The translations under genes were made by a program, and so were the position numbers. From Gammaproteobacteria bacterium (GTDB lineage: Bacteria; Pseudomonadota; Gammaproteobacteria; Steroidobacterales; Steroidobacteraceae), in contig PKWJ01000045.1 of the NCBI GenBank assembly GCA_003132025.1, positions 110,956-149,954 on the forward strand: a DNA stretch of 38,999 bases, read 5' to 3'. The notes beneath the pieces are model-generated. The model had not been told where the DNA came from, did not search any database, and saw nothing but the letters and a program-made list of their open reading frames with translations. Position 1 is the first letter of the stretch, and every line of letters begins with the position of its first letter. This document shows, piece after piece, positions 1 to 8,608 of this stretch.

Positions 1-361
1 CCAGGCCGCCGGAATAGATCGGGAAACTCTCGTGAAATCCGTACTCGGCGCAAAAATATGCGACCAGCGGCTCATCGGCCCGACGCGGCGCCGACAGATA
101 AGCATCGAACGACTCGATCACCTGCCGGTAGCGCTCCAGATAGATGCGATCCGCGGCCGCGCGGTCGAGATTTTCCTGATTGATGCAACGCAACATCAGC
201 AGCAGATTGCCGCCAACCTGCTGCCAGAGCTCCGGTTCCAGATCTTCGAACAGCGCCCGGGTCGGGCGGTGCCAGCTGAAGAACAGATTGCGCGCCAGCT
301 CCGGCAATCTTGCCAGGGGCTCGGGAATCGTCGGATAGATTTCAATGAGTTGGTCAGGCAT
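1..361 (-). CDS. glgP: alpha-glucan phosphorylase, N-terminal part (cut by window edge)
   Basis: This is the first 120 codons of a gene that runs off the left edge. The translation begins MPDQLIEIYPTIPEPLARL and continues with the WHRPTR...LW region typical of the DUF3417 N-terminal domain of the short alpha-glucan phosphorylases. It then enters the glycosyltransferase-35 fold with CAEYGFHESFPIYSGGL, which matches the family motif SAEFGLHESLPIYSGGLG. These cytoplasmic enzymes release glucose-1-phosphate from glycogen or maltodextrin using a pyridoxal-phosphate cofactor, whose site would lie outside the window. The start at 361 is chosen because the upstream in-frame ATGs (382 and 385) would only add a basic stretch (MNRRRAA). 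It is transcribed away from the receptor gene at 814. The family call is firm; the activity cannot be checked from a fragment. Confidence 0.85.
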   Translation of the reverse strand, partial: MPDQLIEIYPTIPEPLARLPELARNLFFSWHRPTRALFEDLEPELWQQVGGNLLLMLRCINQENLDRAAADRIYLERYRQVIESFDAYLSAPRRADEPLVAYFCAEYGFHESFPIYSGGL

Positions 362-385
362 GGCTGCCCTGCGACGGTTCATCAT

Positions 386-813
386 ATGCGAAAAGTCTAT
401 CAGCAAGGGCACCGGCTGCCCGTGCGCTGCATCGCACTAGGCGGCAACCTGCACGCGATGGCGATCAACGCTGCGCGATGCTGGGTGCTGGCCAATCGAT
501 CGGCTGTCGATGCGACCTGGAAACAGCAGTAATTATTTTGAGATTCTCAAAACCGATGCGATCAGCGGCGCAAAGCAGGACGTTGTCACCAGCTGTTGCA
601 GCATGACAACGGCATTTGCGGCGTGGAAACGCTGTCGTCTATGCTCGCCGCAACTGTCCGGAGAACAGCTACAGCCCGGTCGTGCTGACGATCGGCTGCA
701 GGATAGGGAAATCCATGGGCGATGCCACACGACTCGCCCCACATGACTCGCCAGAAAATATAGGGCGAGGCGGAGTTCGGTCACGTATCTGGTTTTTTTT
801 AGGGGAGATGTGC
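386..813. other. intergenic region between glgP and the first receptor
   Basis: I see no convincing gene in these 428 bases. An inverted repeat CTCGCC (747-752) / GGCGAG (764-769) with an 11-base AT-rich loop lies about 45 bases before the receptor start, so it is in the leader or at the promoter. A strong Shine-Dalgarno (AGGGGAG, 801-807) fixes the receptor start at 814. The region must hold the divergent promoters of glgP and the receptor, but I cannot place a -35/-10 pair with confidence. Confidence 0.4.
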
Positions 814-3603
814 ATGCAAAGCTCGCCCGGCCCGTGGTTGCCGCAACACCGTCCTTGGCACCGCACCGGCGCTCAAGGCGCAGTTCGAAGCGCCTGCCTC
901 GCCAGCGCTATCGCCACGACGATCCTCGCCAGTGCGCTAACGCATGCGGACGACAGCGCTAGCGATCAGGGGCCGGTGTTGCAGCAGGTCATCGTCACCG
1001 GCTCTCGCATCGAGCGCAGCGACACCGACACCCCCGCGCCGGTGCAGGTCATTACCTCGGAACAGATTGCCAACAGCGGCTACACCTCGACCGCCGACGT
1101 GTTACACGCGCTGACCGCCAACGGCCAGGGCAATCTGAACCAGAGCTTCAACGGCTCATTTGCCGCCGGCGCCTCCGGTGTGTCGCTGCGCGGCCTGACC
1201 GTGGATGCCACGCTGGTGCTGATCGACGGCCACCGCATGGCTAACTTCCCGACTTCCGATGATGGCGAGCGTTCCTTCGTCGATGTGTCCAACTTGCCGG
1301 AAGCGGTGATCGATCGGATCGAAGTACTCAAGGACGGCGCCTCGGCTGTCTATGGATCCGATGCCATCGCCGGTGTGGTCAATATCATCCTGAAGAAAAC
1401 CTTCGTCGGCACCGACGTCACCGCCGATGCGGGCACCAGCTACAAGGGCGACGGCACGACCGAGCATTTTTCCGCGACCTATGGCTTCGGGGATCTAGCC
1501 GCAGATGGGCAAAACACCTACGTCAATGTCGAGTTCCGCCATCAGCAGGCGATCGGCCTGGATTCCCGACCGCAGTACTCCAGCTTCGATTACTACGATA
1601 AATACGGCCCGTCCGCGCCAACGGCGTTCGGTGTGGTGCAACCCGGAGCGGCCTTTCCGATCAACAATACCCAGCAAGGCATGGTCGGCCAATACGATCC
1701 GACCAACCCGGGAGTGCCGATCAGCTATCAGCTGCTCTCGGCGTGTTCCAATCCTGCTGCGGGCAGCGCCAATGTCCTCGGGGGCTGCGAGTACAACCAG
1801 GCGGCGTACGACCAGGTACAACCGCAGACCACCAACATCAACCTGTTGCTGCGCCATTCGATGGACTTTGGTGCGGGCTGGCGCGGCGTCGTGACCGCAT
1901 CGATATTCCAGTCCAAGGCTGAACAGCTCGAGGCACCTTCCACTACCTACAACTTCTGGCCCGCGCTCACCGGCGGCACCAATACCGAGGACCCCACGGC
2001 ACAGCCGATCCTGATTCCAGTCGGCAACATCAACAATCCCTATCCGGCCAATCCGGCCTGGCTCGCCTACAGCTTCGGCGACGTCGGCCCGACCCTGACC
2101 TTCGCCAACACCCGGATGTACCGCCTGGTCGCTGACCTGACCGGCTCGGTGGCAGGCTGGGAGCTGGATTCCAGCATTGGCGTGATGCGTGGGTTGACTC
2201 GGTATACCTACGACAACTGGGTCACACTCAGCGGCCTGAACGCGGTGCTGGCCAACAACAGCTACCATCTGGGAGCAAGCGCTTATCTGAACTCGCCCTC
2301 GGTGTATTCGACTCTGGCACCGACGACCTTCCAGGTGGCCGGTTCGGACCTGCAGTACCTCGAGTTCACGGCCACACGAACGCTGATGAGCCTGCCGGGC
2401 GGACCGCTCGGTTTCGCGATCGGCGCCGGCGCACGCCACGATGGCCAGGATGTCCCCGGCCAGCCGGGATCGATCGAGGGCAACGTGCTCGATACCGGCA
2501 CCACCTTCATCCACGGAAGCGACAACAACGAGAATTTCTATCTGGAATTGAATGCGCCGTTACTCAAGTCGCTGGAACTGGACCTCGCCGGACGCATCGA
2601 TAACTATGCCGGAGTCGGTAGCGATACCACGCCCAAGCTGGGCCTGAAGTGGCGACCGATCGAGCAGGTCATGTTCCGCGGTACCTATTCGCAGGGCTTT
2701 CGTGCCCCCGGTCCCGGCGAGCGCGGCAACTCCGGCGTGACCTTCTTTTCCACCGCGCCAACCGATCCACTGCGCTGCCCGTACACCAACCTGCCCGACG
2801 ACTGCGGCAGCGGCTCGGCGTCCTCGCTGACGCTCGCCAACCCGGACCTCAAGCCCGAGAAATCGAAGAATTACACCTTCGGCGTGGTCCTGCAGCCGCT
2901 GCGACAGGTGCAGCTCTCGGTGGACTGGTGGGAAATACGCCGCAGCGGTGAGATCGAATCGGACTTCGCCGACGGGATCAACATCCGCGGCCCGGTGCAG
3001 GCCGCCTATCCCACCCTGCCGGGACCGATCATTGCCATTACCGCGCCCTATGAGAACGTTGGACTTGATGAGCCCAAAGGGCTGGATTACGAGCTACGCA
3101 GCCAGTTCGATCTGGGCAAAGCCGGCTCGCTGGAACTGGATGCCGATTACTCGCATCTGATCAGCCAGGAGTTCTGTCAGTTCGGTCCCTCCACCTGCGT
3201 AGAGTTGGCCGGCTCGCACGGGCCGACCGGCATCAGCGGCGATACCGGTACGCCGAGGAATCGCATCCAGGCGACGCTGAGCGATACCCTCGGTCCGGCG
3301 GAGCTCGGAGTGACCATGAACTACGTCAGCGGCATGGTCGATGTCGATCCGACGCTGGGCCCTACCTGTCTTGACCCCTGGTTCCTCGCCTGCCATACCG
3401 CCTCGTTCACGGAATTCGACCTGTTCGGGCACTACCAGATCAGCAAGCAGTTGCTGCTCAGTCTGCATGTGCTGAACCTGTTCAACATGGCGGCACCGTT
3501 CGATCCGCAGGCTGCGTACAACCAGTCGAATTACAACAATGCGTTTGCACAGCAGGGCGCGATCGGCCGCTACTTCGAATTGGGCCTGAAATATTCGCGC
3601 TAA
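814..3603 (+). CDS. TonB-dependent outer-membrane receptor 1
   Basis: This is a 929-residue TonB-dependent receptor. The reading frame is open from 616, but ATG 814 is preferred because AGGGGAG sits 7 bases upstream, and the ATG at 808 is too close to it. A long N-region and hydrophobic segment (about 27-45, ending ALTHA|DD) form the signal peptide. The plug domain starts at about residue 55 with LQQVIVTGSRIERS and contains VQVITSEQIANSGY, a GVSLRGL strand and VLIDGHR. The barrel carries the family motifs LGLKWRPIEQVMFRGTYSQGFRAPGPGE and NPDLKPEKSKNYTFG, and it ends in an aromatic-rich last strand (YFELGLKYSR). Its closest relative in the window is receptor 2 (4531-7428). The substrate is unknown: there is no Fur box and no transporter alongside. 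A secreted protein of unknown function starts directly after the stop. Confidence 0.93.
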   Translation: MQSSPGPWLPQHRPWHRTGAQGAVRSACLASAIATTILASALTHADDSASDQGPVLQQVIVTGSRIERSDTDTPAPVQVITSEQIANSGYTSTADVLHALTANGQGNLNQSFNGSFAAGASGVSLRGLTVDATLVLIDGHRMANFPTSDDGERSFVDVSNLPEAVIDRIEVLKDGASAVYGSDAIAGVVNIILKKTFVGTDVTADAGTSYKGDGTTEHFSATYGFGDLAADGQNTYVNVEFRHQQAIGLDSRPQYSSFDYYDKYGPSAPTAFGVVQPGAAFPINNTQQGMVGQYDPTNPGVPISYQLLSACSNPAAGSANVLGGCEYNQAAYDQVQPQTTNINLLLRHSMDFGAGWRGVVTASIFQSKAEQLEAPSTTYNFWPALTGGTNTEDPTAQPILIPVGNINNPYPANPAWLAYSFGDVGPTLTFANTRMYRLVADLTGSVAGWELDSSIGVMRGLTRYTYDNWVTLSGLNAVLANNSYHLGASAYLNSPSVYSTLAPTTFQVAGSDLQYLEFTATRTLMSLPGGPLGFAIGAGARHDGQDVPGQPGSIEGNVLDTGTTFIHGSDNNENFYLELNAPLLKSLELDLAGRIDNYAGVGSDTTPKLGLKWRPIEQVMFRGTYSQGFRAPGPGERGNSGVTFFSTAPTDPLRCPYTNLPDDCGSGSASSLTLANPDLKPEKSKNYTFGVVLQPLRQVQLSVDWWEIRRSGEIESDFADGINIRGPVQAAYPTLPGPIIAITAPYENVGLDEPKGLDYELRSQFDLGKAGSLELDADYSHLISQEFCQFGPSTCVELAGSHGPTGISGDTGTPRNRIQATLSDTLGPAELGVTMNYVSGMVDVDPTLGPTCLDPWFLACHTASFTEFDLFGHYQISKQLLLSLHVLNLFNMAAPFDPQAAYNQSNYNNAFAQQGAIGRYFELGLKYSR

Positions 3604-3613
3604 GGTGATCGGG

Positions 3614-4339
3614 ATGCGGCTTTCTGGCGCTGCCGGGGTCGTGCGCTGCCTGTTGTACGTCGCGGCTATCTGCAGCGGCGCGTGCAGCCGGCAGAGCGCG
3701 CCGCTCAGTGCGAGCGCGACTGGCGTCGACCCTGCAGCACCGCCAAGTGTGGCGACAACCACGACCGTCGCACCGATGGCAAGCGTCGTCGCACCGACCG
3801 CGGACGCCGCGCCGACGAGCGGCAGCGCGAGCGCCGCTGCGGCGCCCAACTGTTTGCCCGCGCATGATGGCTTTCTGCGCCTGCGGATGCGCGGCGATCG
3901 CAATATGGACATTGATTGGCACGACGCGGACATGCTGTGCGATGGCGGCCCGCGACCCAGTCAGCAGGGCATCCGGTTGACCTTCGCCGGACCTGGGCGG
4001 CACGGCGAGCATAGCCTGCGCATCGTGTTCGGCATCGCCGCCGCGCCTGGGGTGCGCGCCGCGCATAACGTGCCGACCAATGTCACCGTGATCTTCGAAG
4101 GCGAGAAGAAACTGTATTCCACGGCGGGTGACGGCAAGTGCACCATCGATGAGTTGAGCGCGCAGCCGGTGGCCACGCATGGCAGTACACCCTTGCAGCG
4201 CATCAGTGCACGCGGGTTCTGCACTGGACCCGCAACGGCCATCGCGGGCAAGTCCGGGTTGCTGGTGACCCGGTTTGATTTCGTCGGCCGCGCCGTGGGG
4301 GAGGATGCCGCTGACGCGCCCTTGGACGTCAAGCCTTGA
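3614..4339 (+). CDS. secreted protein of unknown function, coupled to receptor 1
   Basis: This reading frame begins 1-10 bases after the receptor stop, at GTG 3605 or ATG 3614 (about 241-244 residues), so it is probably translationally coupled. It has a short hydrophobic N-terminal segment ending near AAICSGAC. The cysteine suggests a lipoprotein, but the residues before it do not fit a standard lipobox, so a cleaved or anchored signal is equally possible. Residues of about 30-80 are a low-complexity linker rich in Ala, Pro, Thr and Ser. The C-terminal region (about 80-240) looks folded and has several cysteines (NCLPAHDGFL, DMLCDGG, DGKCTIDEL, RGFCTGPAT) that could form disulfides. I do not recognise the family. 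The position suggests a periplasmic or surface partner of receptor 1, which is inference only. Confidence 0.7.
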   Translation: MRLSGAAGVVRCLLYVAAICSGACSRQSAPLSASATGVDPAAPPSVATTTTVAPMASVVAPTADAAPTSGSASAAAAPNCLPAHDGFLRLRMRGDRNMDIDWHDADMLCDGGPRPSQQGIRLTFAGPGRHGEHSLRIVFGIAAAPGVRAAHNVPTNVTVIFEGEKKLYSTAGDGKCTIDELSAQPVATHGSTPLQRISARGFCTGPATAIAGKSGLLVTRFDFVGRAVGEDAADAPLDVKP

Positions 4340-4423
4340 GCGGACCAGGCGCCTGGAAGCCTCGAATCCTGTTGTTGCTATAGGGCAACGCCTATTTTAG
4401 CGGCTCGAGATCTACATTATCCT

Positions 4424-4470
4424 ACGTACAACGCTCGTACGTTCGCTGTTAGGGGCCCACGTACGGGCCC
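4424..4470. promoter_or_regulatory. cluster of CGTAC inverted repeats upstream of receptor 2
   Basis: ACGTAC (4424-4429) and GTACGT (4437-4442) form a perfect 6-base inverted repeat with a 7-base spacer. A third ACGTAC (4459-4464) is flanked on each side by GGGCCC (4453-4458 and 4465-4470). The cluster lies 60-107 bases before the receptor start and could be an operator or the base of an mRNA hairpin. The role is not known. Confidence 0.35.
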
Positions 4471-4530
4471 GCGCTCGAGCAGTGAGCGGCCGGCCGAACA
4501 ATTGAATCCGCTTTTAGGGAGAACAAAATC

Positions 4531-7428
4531 ATGATTCGTGCCTCACACGACCGCATCTGCATCGTCCGCGCGCTTCGCCGCGCATTGCTGATCAGCGCCG
4601 GCGTCACGCTGGCGCTGACCACTGCAACGGTACAGGCCCAGGAGTCCACCGACACCGAACCCACCTTGCAGGAAGTCATCGTCACGGGTTCCTATATTCC
4701 GCGCACCGACTCGGAAACGCCCAGCGCGGTACAGGTGATGAGCGCGCAGCAGATCCAGCAATCGGGTTATACGAATATCTCCGAGGTTCTGCGCAACATT
4801 TCGGCTAATGGCGCCAATACGTTGAGCCAATCCTTCGGACAGGCGTTTGCCGCCGGCGCTTCCGGCGTGTCGCTGCGGGGCTTGACGGTCGGTGACACGC
4901 TGGTACTGATCGACGGGCATCGAACCGTGGACTATCCGCTGGCCGATGACAACCAGCGCAGTTTCGTCGACATCAGCGCGATTCCATTCAACGCCATTGA
5001 GCGCATCGAAGTGCTCAAGGACGGCGCATCGGCCGTGTACGGTGCGGACGCCATCGGCGGTGTCGTCAACGTCATCTTGAGGAAGACCTACACCGGGGCC
5101 GAGTTCACCGCCGAAGCGGGCACCTCGGAAAAAAATGACGGCACCGTGGTGCACCTGGCCGGAATCGGCGGCTTCGGCGATCTCGCGTCGGATGGCTACA
5201 ACGCCTACCTCGCCGTCGACTTTCACCATACCGATGAGATTCTGGCTTCCAATCGGCACGGACAATTCACTACGCTCGACTGGACTCCCTACGGTGGCGT
5301 CAATACCACGCTGGGCGCCTCGAATGATCCGAATGTAGCCTACCCGTCCAGCATCACCGGCTACCTGATCAATCCGAATACGACCACGGGCACCCCATAC
5401 GCCTACCTGCCGGGCTGTAGCGCCGCGCTCGCCGCGGCCAACCACTGCACCTATACGCTACCCCAGATGCAGCTGCAGCCACCGACGGAGCAGGTCAACA
5501 TACTCGGCAAATTCACCAAAGCGCTGCCCAACGATTGGAAAGCCGTCGTCCAGGGCTCAGTCTTCACCAGCGACTCAGAGCAGATCAACTCGAACTATTC
5601 GCCCAACACCTTCAACGGCGGCAACACCTACCCCACCGGCCTCTATAACCCGACCTTCTCGCCTTCGCAGCCGGCGCCGGTGCTGGTGCCGTTCCCGCCG
5701 GCGGTCATCACGGTACCGGCCAACTATCCGGGCAACCCCTTCGGTGTCGCTGCACCGCTGGTCTATCAGTTCCACGAACTGGGGCAGCCCCAGGTCGATA
5801 CCGAGACCACCACGTACCGGCTGGTCGTCGATGTGTCCGGTAAGGCGGCCGGTTGGGATCTCGCCGCATCGGGCGGCCTGATGTACTCGCGAATGATCTA
5901 CAAGCTCTACGGCAACCTCGAATACGCCCAGCTGCAGGACGCCCTGAACAACGGCTACCTCGTCGGCGAGAACCCCAGCGGCGGCGCCGCCTCGTTATTC
6001 GCGCCCCCGCAGGAAACCGAGCCCACCAGTTCGCTGAGCTACCTCGAACTTCACGGCTCGCGTCCGCTGTTCCAGCTGCCGGGCGGCCCGTTGTCGCTGG
6101 CTGTCGGCGCGCAGTACTTCCACAAGGTGCAGAATGAAACGGCACCTCCGGATGCGATCTCCGGCGTTCAGGCCGAGGCCGGTGGCCCGATCTTCGTGGT
6201 CGGGTCGCAGGAGGACGCCGCGGCGTTCGCGGAAGTCGATGCCGCCGTGCTCAAACAGCTCGAACTCAACGCCGCGGTGCGCTACGACCATTACGACACC
6301 TACGGTTCATCAACGACGCCAAAATTTGGTGTCAAATTCCAGCCGATCGACCAGCTGGCGTTGCGCGGCACGTGGGGCAAGGGCTTTCGCGCACCCTCCC
6401 CGGCCGAAGGCCAGCAGTCCGGAGAGACTTTTGGCGCCGGCGGCTATGCCGATCCGATACTGTGCCCGAATCCGAACGGTCCCAATGGTGCGCAGTCGCC
6501 CGGCAACTATCCCAGCCAATGCGCGCAATTCGTTACCGGCTATCAGGTCTCTAATCCCCATTTGAAGGCGGTCACCTCCACCGAGTACACCTTCGGCGCC
6601 ATCGTGGAGCCGATCAAATCGTTCAACATGTCGGTGGACTACTACAACATCAAACTGACCAACGACATCATTTCCGCGTTTGAGGCCGGCGGTTTGGGCA
6701 ACTACACCGCCCTGTTTCGCGGCTCGCCGCTCACGCTGCCCTACGTCACTCCGGCCGGAGTGACCGTCAATCAGTTGACGCCGGTGGGCGAAATCCTGCT
6801 GGCGAGTTATCCGTACGAGAACGCCGGCTCGACGCAGACCAGCGGTATCGACGTCGACCTGCGTAGCTTTGTGGACTTCGCCGCAGTCGGGCGGTTCACC
6901 GGCACCCTCAGCTACACGCACGAAATCACCTACGCCGAGACCTTCGGGGGCGTGACCTACGAGCTGGCCGGCACCCATGGTCCAAGTGGTATCTCGGGCG
7001 ATACCGGCAATCCCAAGGATCGCGCGGTGTTCACGCTCGGCTGGGATCGTGGACCGATCGACATCACAGCGACTGTCAATTTCACCGGCAGCTTCAGCAT
7101 TACCGATCCGTCCGCCGGCCAGCCCACCTGTCTCGACGCGTTGAATCTCAACGGCACGACGGCGTACGGCTCGCGCTTCTCGCTGGCCTCGGTACCGAAT
7201 CAGAGTTTCTGTTCCGTTCACAGCTTTACCGACGTCGACCTCTATGGCCGCTATGCGCTGACGCAGCATTTTGCGGTGCATGCCTCGATCCTGAATCTGT
7301 TCAATCGCCAGCCGCCAATCGATCTGGCGACCTATGGCGGCGGCGGCGAGTTGGCCTACGATCCGGCGTTTGCGCAGATCGGCGCGGTGGGCCGCTTCTT
7401 CACCATCGGCGCGACCTATAAGCTCTGA
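4531..7428 (+). CDS. TonB-dependent outer-membrane receptor 2
   Basis: This is a 965-residue receptor. The start is supported by AGGGAGA about 10 bases before the ATG. The signal peptide is about residues 1-37 (hydrophobic ALLISAGVTLALTTATVQAQ). The plug begins with LQEVIVTGSYIPRTD at about 47 and contains VQVMSAQQIQQSGYTNISEVL, GVSLRGLTVGDTLVLIDGHR and RIEVLKDGASAVYGADAIGGVVN. Barrel motifs include FGVKFQPIDQLALRGTWGKG and NPHLKAVTSTEYTFG, and the C-terminus is FFTIGATYKL. It shares long stretches with receptor 1, including the FAAGASGVSLRGLTV block, so the two are older paralogues. No siderophore or sugar genes are next to it, so the substrate cannot be assigned. A DUF192 gene follows 55 bases downstream. 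Confidence 0.93.
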   Translation: MIRASHDRICIVRALRRALLISAGVTLALTTATVQAQESTDTEPTLQEVIVTGSYIPRTDSETPSAVQVMSAQQIQQSGYTNISEVLRNISANGANTLSQSFGQAFAAGASGVSLRGLTVGDTLVLIDGHRTVDYPLADDNQRSFVDISAIPFNAIERIEVLKDGASAVYGADAIGGVVNVILRKTYTGAEFTAEAGTSEKNDGTVVHLAGIGGFGDLASDGYNAYLAVDFHHTDEILASNRHGQFTTLDWTPYGGVNTTLGASNDPNVAYPSSITGYLINPNTTTGTPYAYLPGCSAALAAANHCTYTLPQMQLQPPTEQVNILGKFTKALPNDWKAVVQGSVFTSDSEQINSNYSPNTFNGGNTYPTGLYNPTFSPSQPAPVLVPFPPAVITVPANYPGNPFGVAAPLVYQFHELGQPQVDTETTTYRLVVDVSGKAAGWDLAASGGLMYSRMIYKLYGNLEYAQLQDALNNGYLVGENPSGGAASLFAPPQETEPTSSLSYLELHGSRPLFQLPGGPLSLAVGAQYFHKVQNETAPPDAISGVQAEAGGPIFVVGSQEDAAAFAEVDAAVLKQLELNAAVRYDHYDTYGSSTTPKFGVKFQPIDQLALRGTWGKGFRAPSPAEGQQSGETFGAGGYADPILCPNPNGPNGAQSPGNYPSQCAQFVTGYQVSNPHLKAVTSTEYTFGAIVEPIKSFNMSVDYYNIKLTNDIISAFEAGGLGNYTALFRGSPLTLPYVTPAGVTVNQLTPVGEILLASYPYENAGSTQTSGIDVDLRSFVDFAAVGRFTGTLSYTHEITYAETFGGVTYELAGTHGPSGISGDTGNPKDRAVFTLGWDRGPIDITATVNFTGSFSITDPSAGQPTCLDALNLNGTTAYGSRFSLASVPNQSFCSVHSFTDVDLYGRYALTQHFAVHASILNLFNRQPPIDLATYGGGGELAYDPAFAQIGAVGRFFTIGATYKL

Positions 7429-7483
7429 GGGGACCTCAGGCCGCAGCGCGGAGAGAAAAACCCGCGCCGCGGCGACTTCAGCG

Positions 7484-8017
7484 ATGAGCCTTCCGCTGCC
7501 AGACACTGAGCAATACGCGCCGCCCCGGTGGCGGGTGCGAGGTTTGTTCGTCCTGGTCTTGGTGCTCAGAGCCGCGTGCGCTCCAGCCGCGCTCGCGCTC
7601 GAAAGCCTGAGTTCCTTCCCGCACTCGCAACTTTCGATCCAGACCCAGGCCGGCACGCAGCACTTCGACATCTGGGTCGCCGATACACCGCAGCGCTCGG
7701 AGCAGGGGCTGATGTTCGTGCGCTCGCTGCCAGCCGCCAGCGGCATGCTGTTCCCGCTCGAGCGGCCCGGCGTGATGCGCATGTGGATGAAGAACACTCT
7801 GATCCCGCTGGATATGCTGTTCATCGACGCACACGGCGAAATCATCTATATCCAACACAATGCGACGCCCAAATCCGAGACGATCATCACCACGCCGGCC
7901 ATGGTGGTGACGCCGGTGAAGGCGGTGCTGGAACTCGCCGGCGGCGAATGCGATCGACGCCACATCCAGCAGGGCGACTGGGTGATTCACTTTCTGTTCG
8001 GCAGGGATACCAGGTGA
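7484..8017 (+). CDS. exported DUF192 (COG1430) family protein
   Basis: This is a 177-residue protein. It has an N-terminal hydrophobic segment (about 18-38, GLFVLVLVLRAACAPAALA), consistent with export, followed by a single DUF192 domain (about 48-172). Family hallmarks visible are RSEQGLMFVRSL (71-82), MRMWMKNTLIPLDMLFID (98-115) and VKAVLELAGG near 145-154. The reading frame stays open upstream into the receptor gene, so the first ATG outside it (7484) is taken as the start. DUF192 proteins are small beta-rich proteins, often exported, with no settled biochemical role. The gene lies 55 bases after receptor 2 on the same strand and may share its transcript. Confidence 0.82.
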   Translation: MSLPLPDTEQYAPPRWRVRGLFVLVLVLRAACAPAALALESLSSFPHSQLSIQTQAGTQHFDIWVADTPQRSEQGLMFVRSLPAASGMLFPLERPGVMRMWMKNTLIPLDMLFIDAHGEIIYIQHNATPKSETIITTPAMVVTPVKAVLELAGGECDRRHIQQGDWVIHFLFGRDTR

Positions 8018-8608
8018 AGAGGCGGCGGCGGCCGGGCGTCAAAAGAGCGTCAAATTTGGTGTGGGGAATAACAAACGGCGGCAGTCGACGATGAATATAT
8101 GCCCGGTTGCACGCCTTTGGCGTCCGAATGCTGGAATGCGAATCGCCTATCGCGCCCACATCCGCGGCACCCGGGTGCGGCCCAGGCAACGCAAGCCTGG
8201 TACGCGAATGAGCCATTGTAATAATTAGTAAAAATTGCCGACCATCCGGCCAGGGCGAACGCCCGGCGCGGCGCATGGGTCGGACCTGACGCATGGCCAC
8301 CGAAGCTTATGCACAGGATTTGTTCTGTGCGCATAGCTGTTGCCCCAATACGACACGTGATTGCATCGCGTGGTTTATTCGGATTATTCTCGCACCACTG
8401 TCAAGGGGCAGCCCCGTCTCGTTCTTTTTGGCTCTCGTGTTTGGCTCGCACAGAACGGGTTGGTCGGCTGAACTGTTATACAAGTTGCGATCGGTACTTT
8501 GACTCCCCTCAGCTCTCGGCTGCGGGCCGGTGAGTTTTAGGGGACATGCCGAAGACGTATTGCGCTGACATTAATGTCAATAAGCCAAATTAATTAGGGA
8601 GCGATTTT
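8018..8608. other. intergenic leader of duplicated receptor A
   Basis: This 591-base stretch has no convincing gene. It is the upstream part of the tandem repeat, and most of it can be aligned with 11403-11945. The most conserved piece runs from about 8339 to 8420 and includes the palindromic element at 8354-8372. The far-upstream part also keeps a shared block around GTGGGGAATAACAAACG (about 8061-8077). Conservation of the non-coding leader in both copies suggests that regulation was duplicated with the gene. Confidence 0.6.
8354..8372 (+). promoter_or_regulatory. palindromic element / stem-loop, copy A
   Basis: CACGTGAT, then TGC, then ATCGCGTG form an 8-base stem with one T.G wobble around a 3-base centre. 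The same element in copy B (11723-11741) reads CACATGAT-TGC-ATCGTGTG: the fourth pair changed from G-C to A-T on both sides at once. Keeping the symmetry through a double change suggests a functional operator or RNA hairpin. It lies about 237 bases before the receptor start. Confidence 0.5.

Noticed and set aside
616-813. Upstream extension of the receptor 1 reading frame (995 residues in all)
   Set aside because: The added 66 codons have no signal-peptide character, and a strong ribosome site stands before ATG 814.
1495-2514. A 339-codon open frame on the minus strand
   Set aside because: It lies opposite receptor 1 and has no family resemblance.
6310-7845. A 511-codon open frame on the minus strand
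   Set aside because: It lies opposite receptor 2 and the DUF192 gene, has no recognisable domain, and is rich in Arg/Gly as expected of an antisense shadow in high-GC DNA.
8354-8372. CRP/Clp or LacI-type operator assignment for the palindrome
   Set aside because: The half-site CACGTGAT does not match TGTGA-N6-TCACA or the usual central-CG LacI operators, so I leave the binding factor open.
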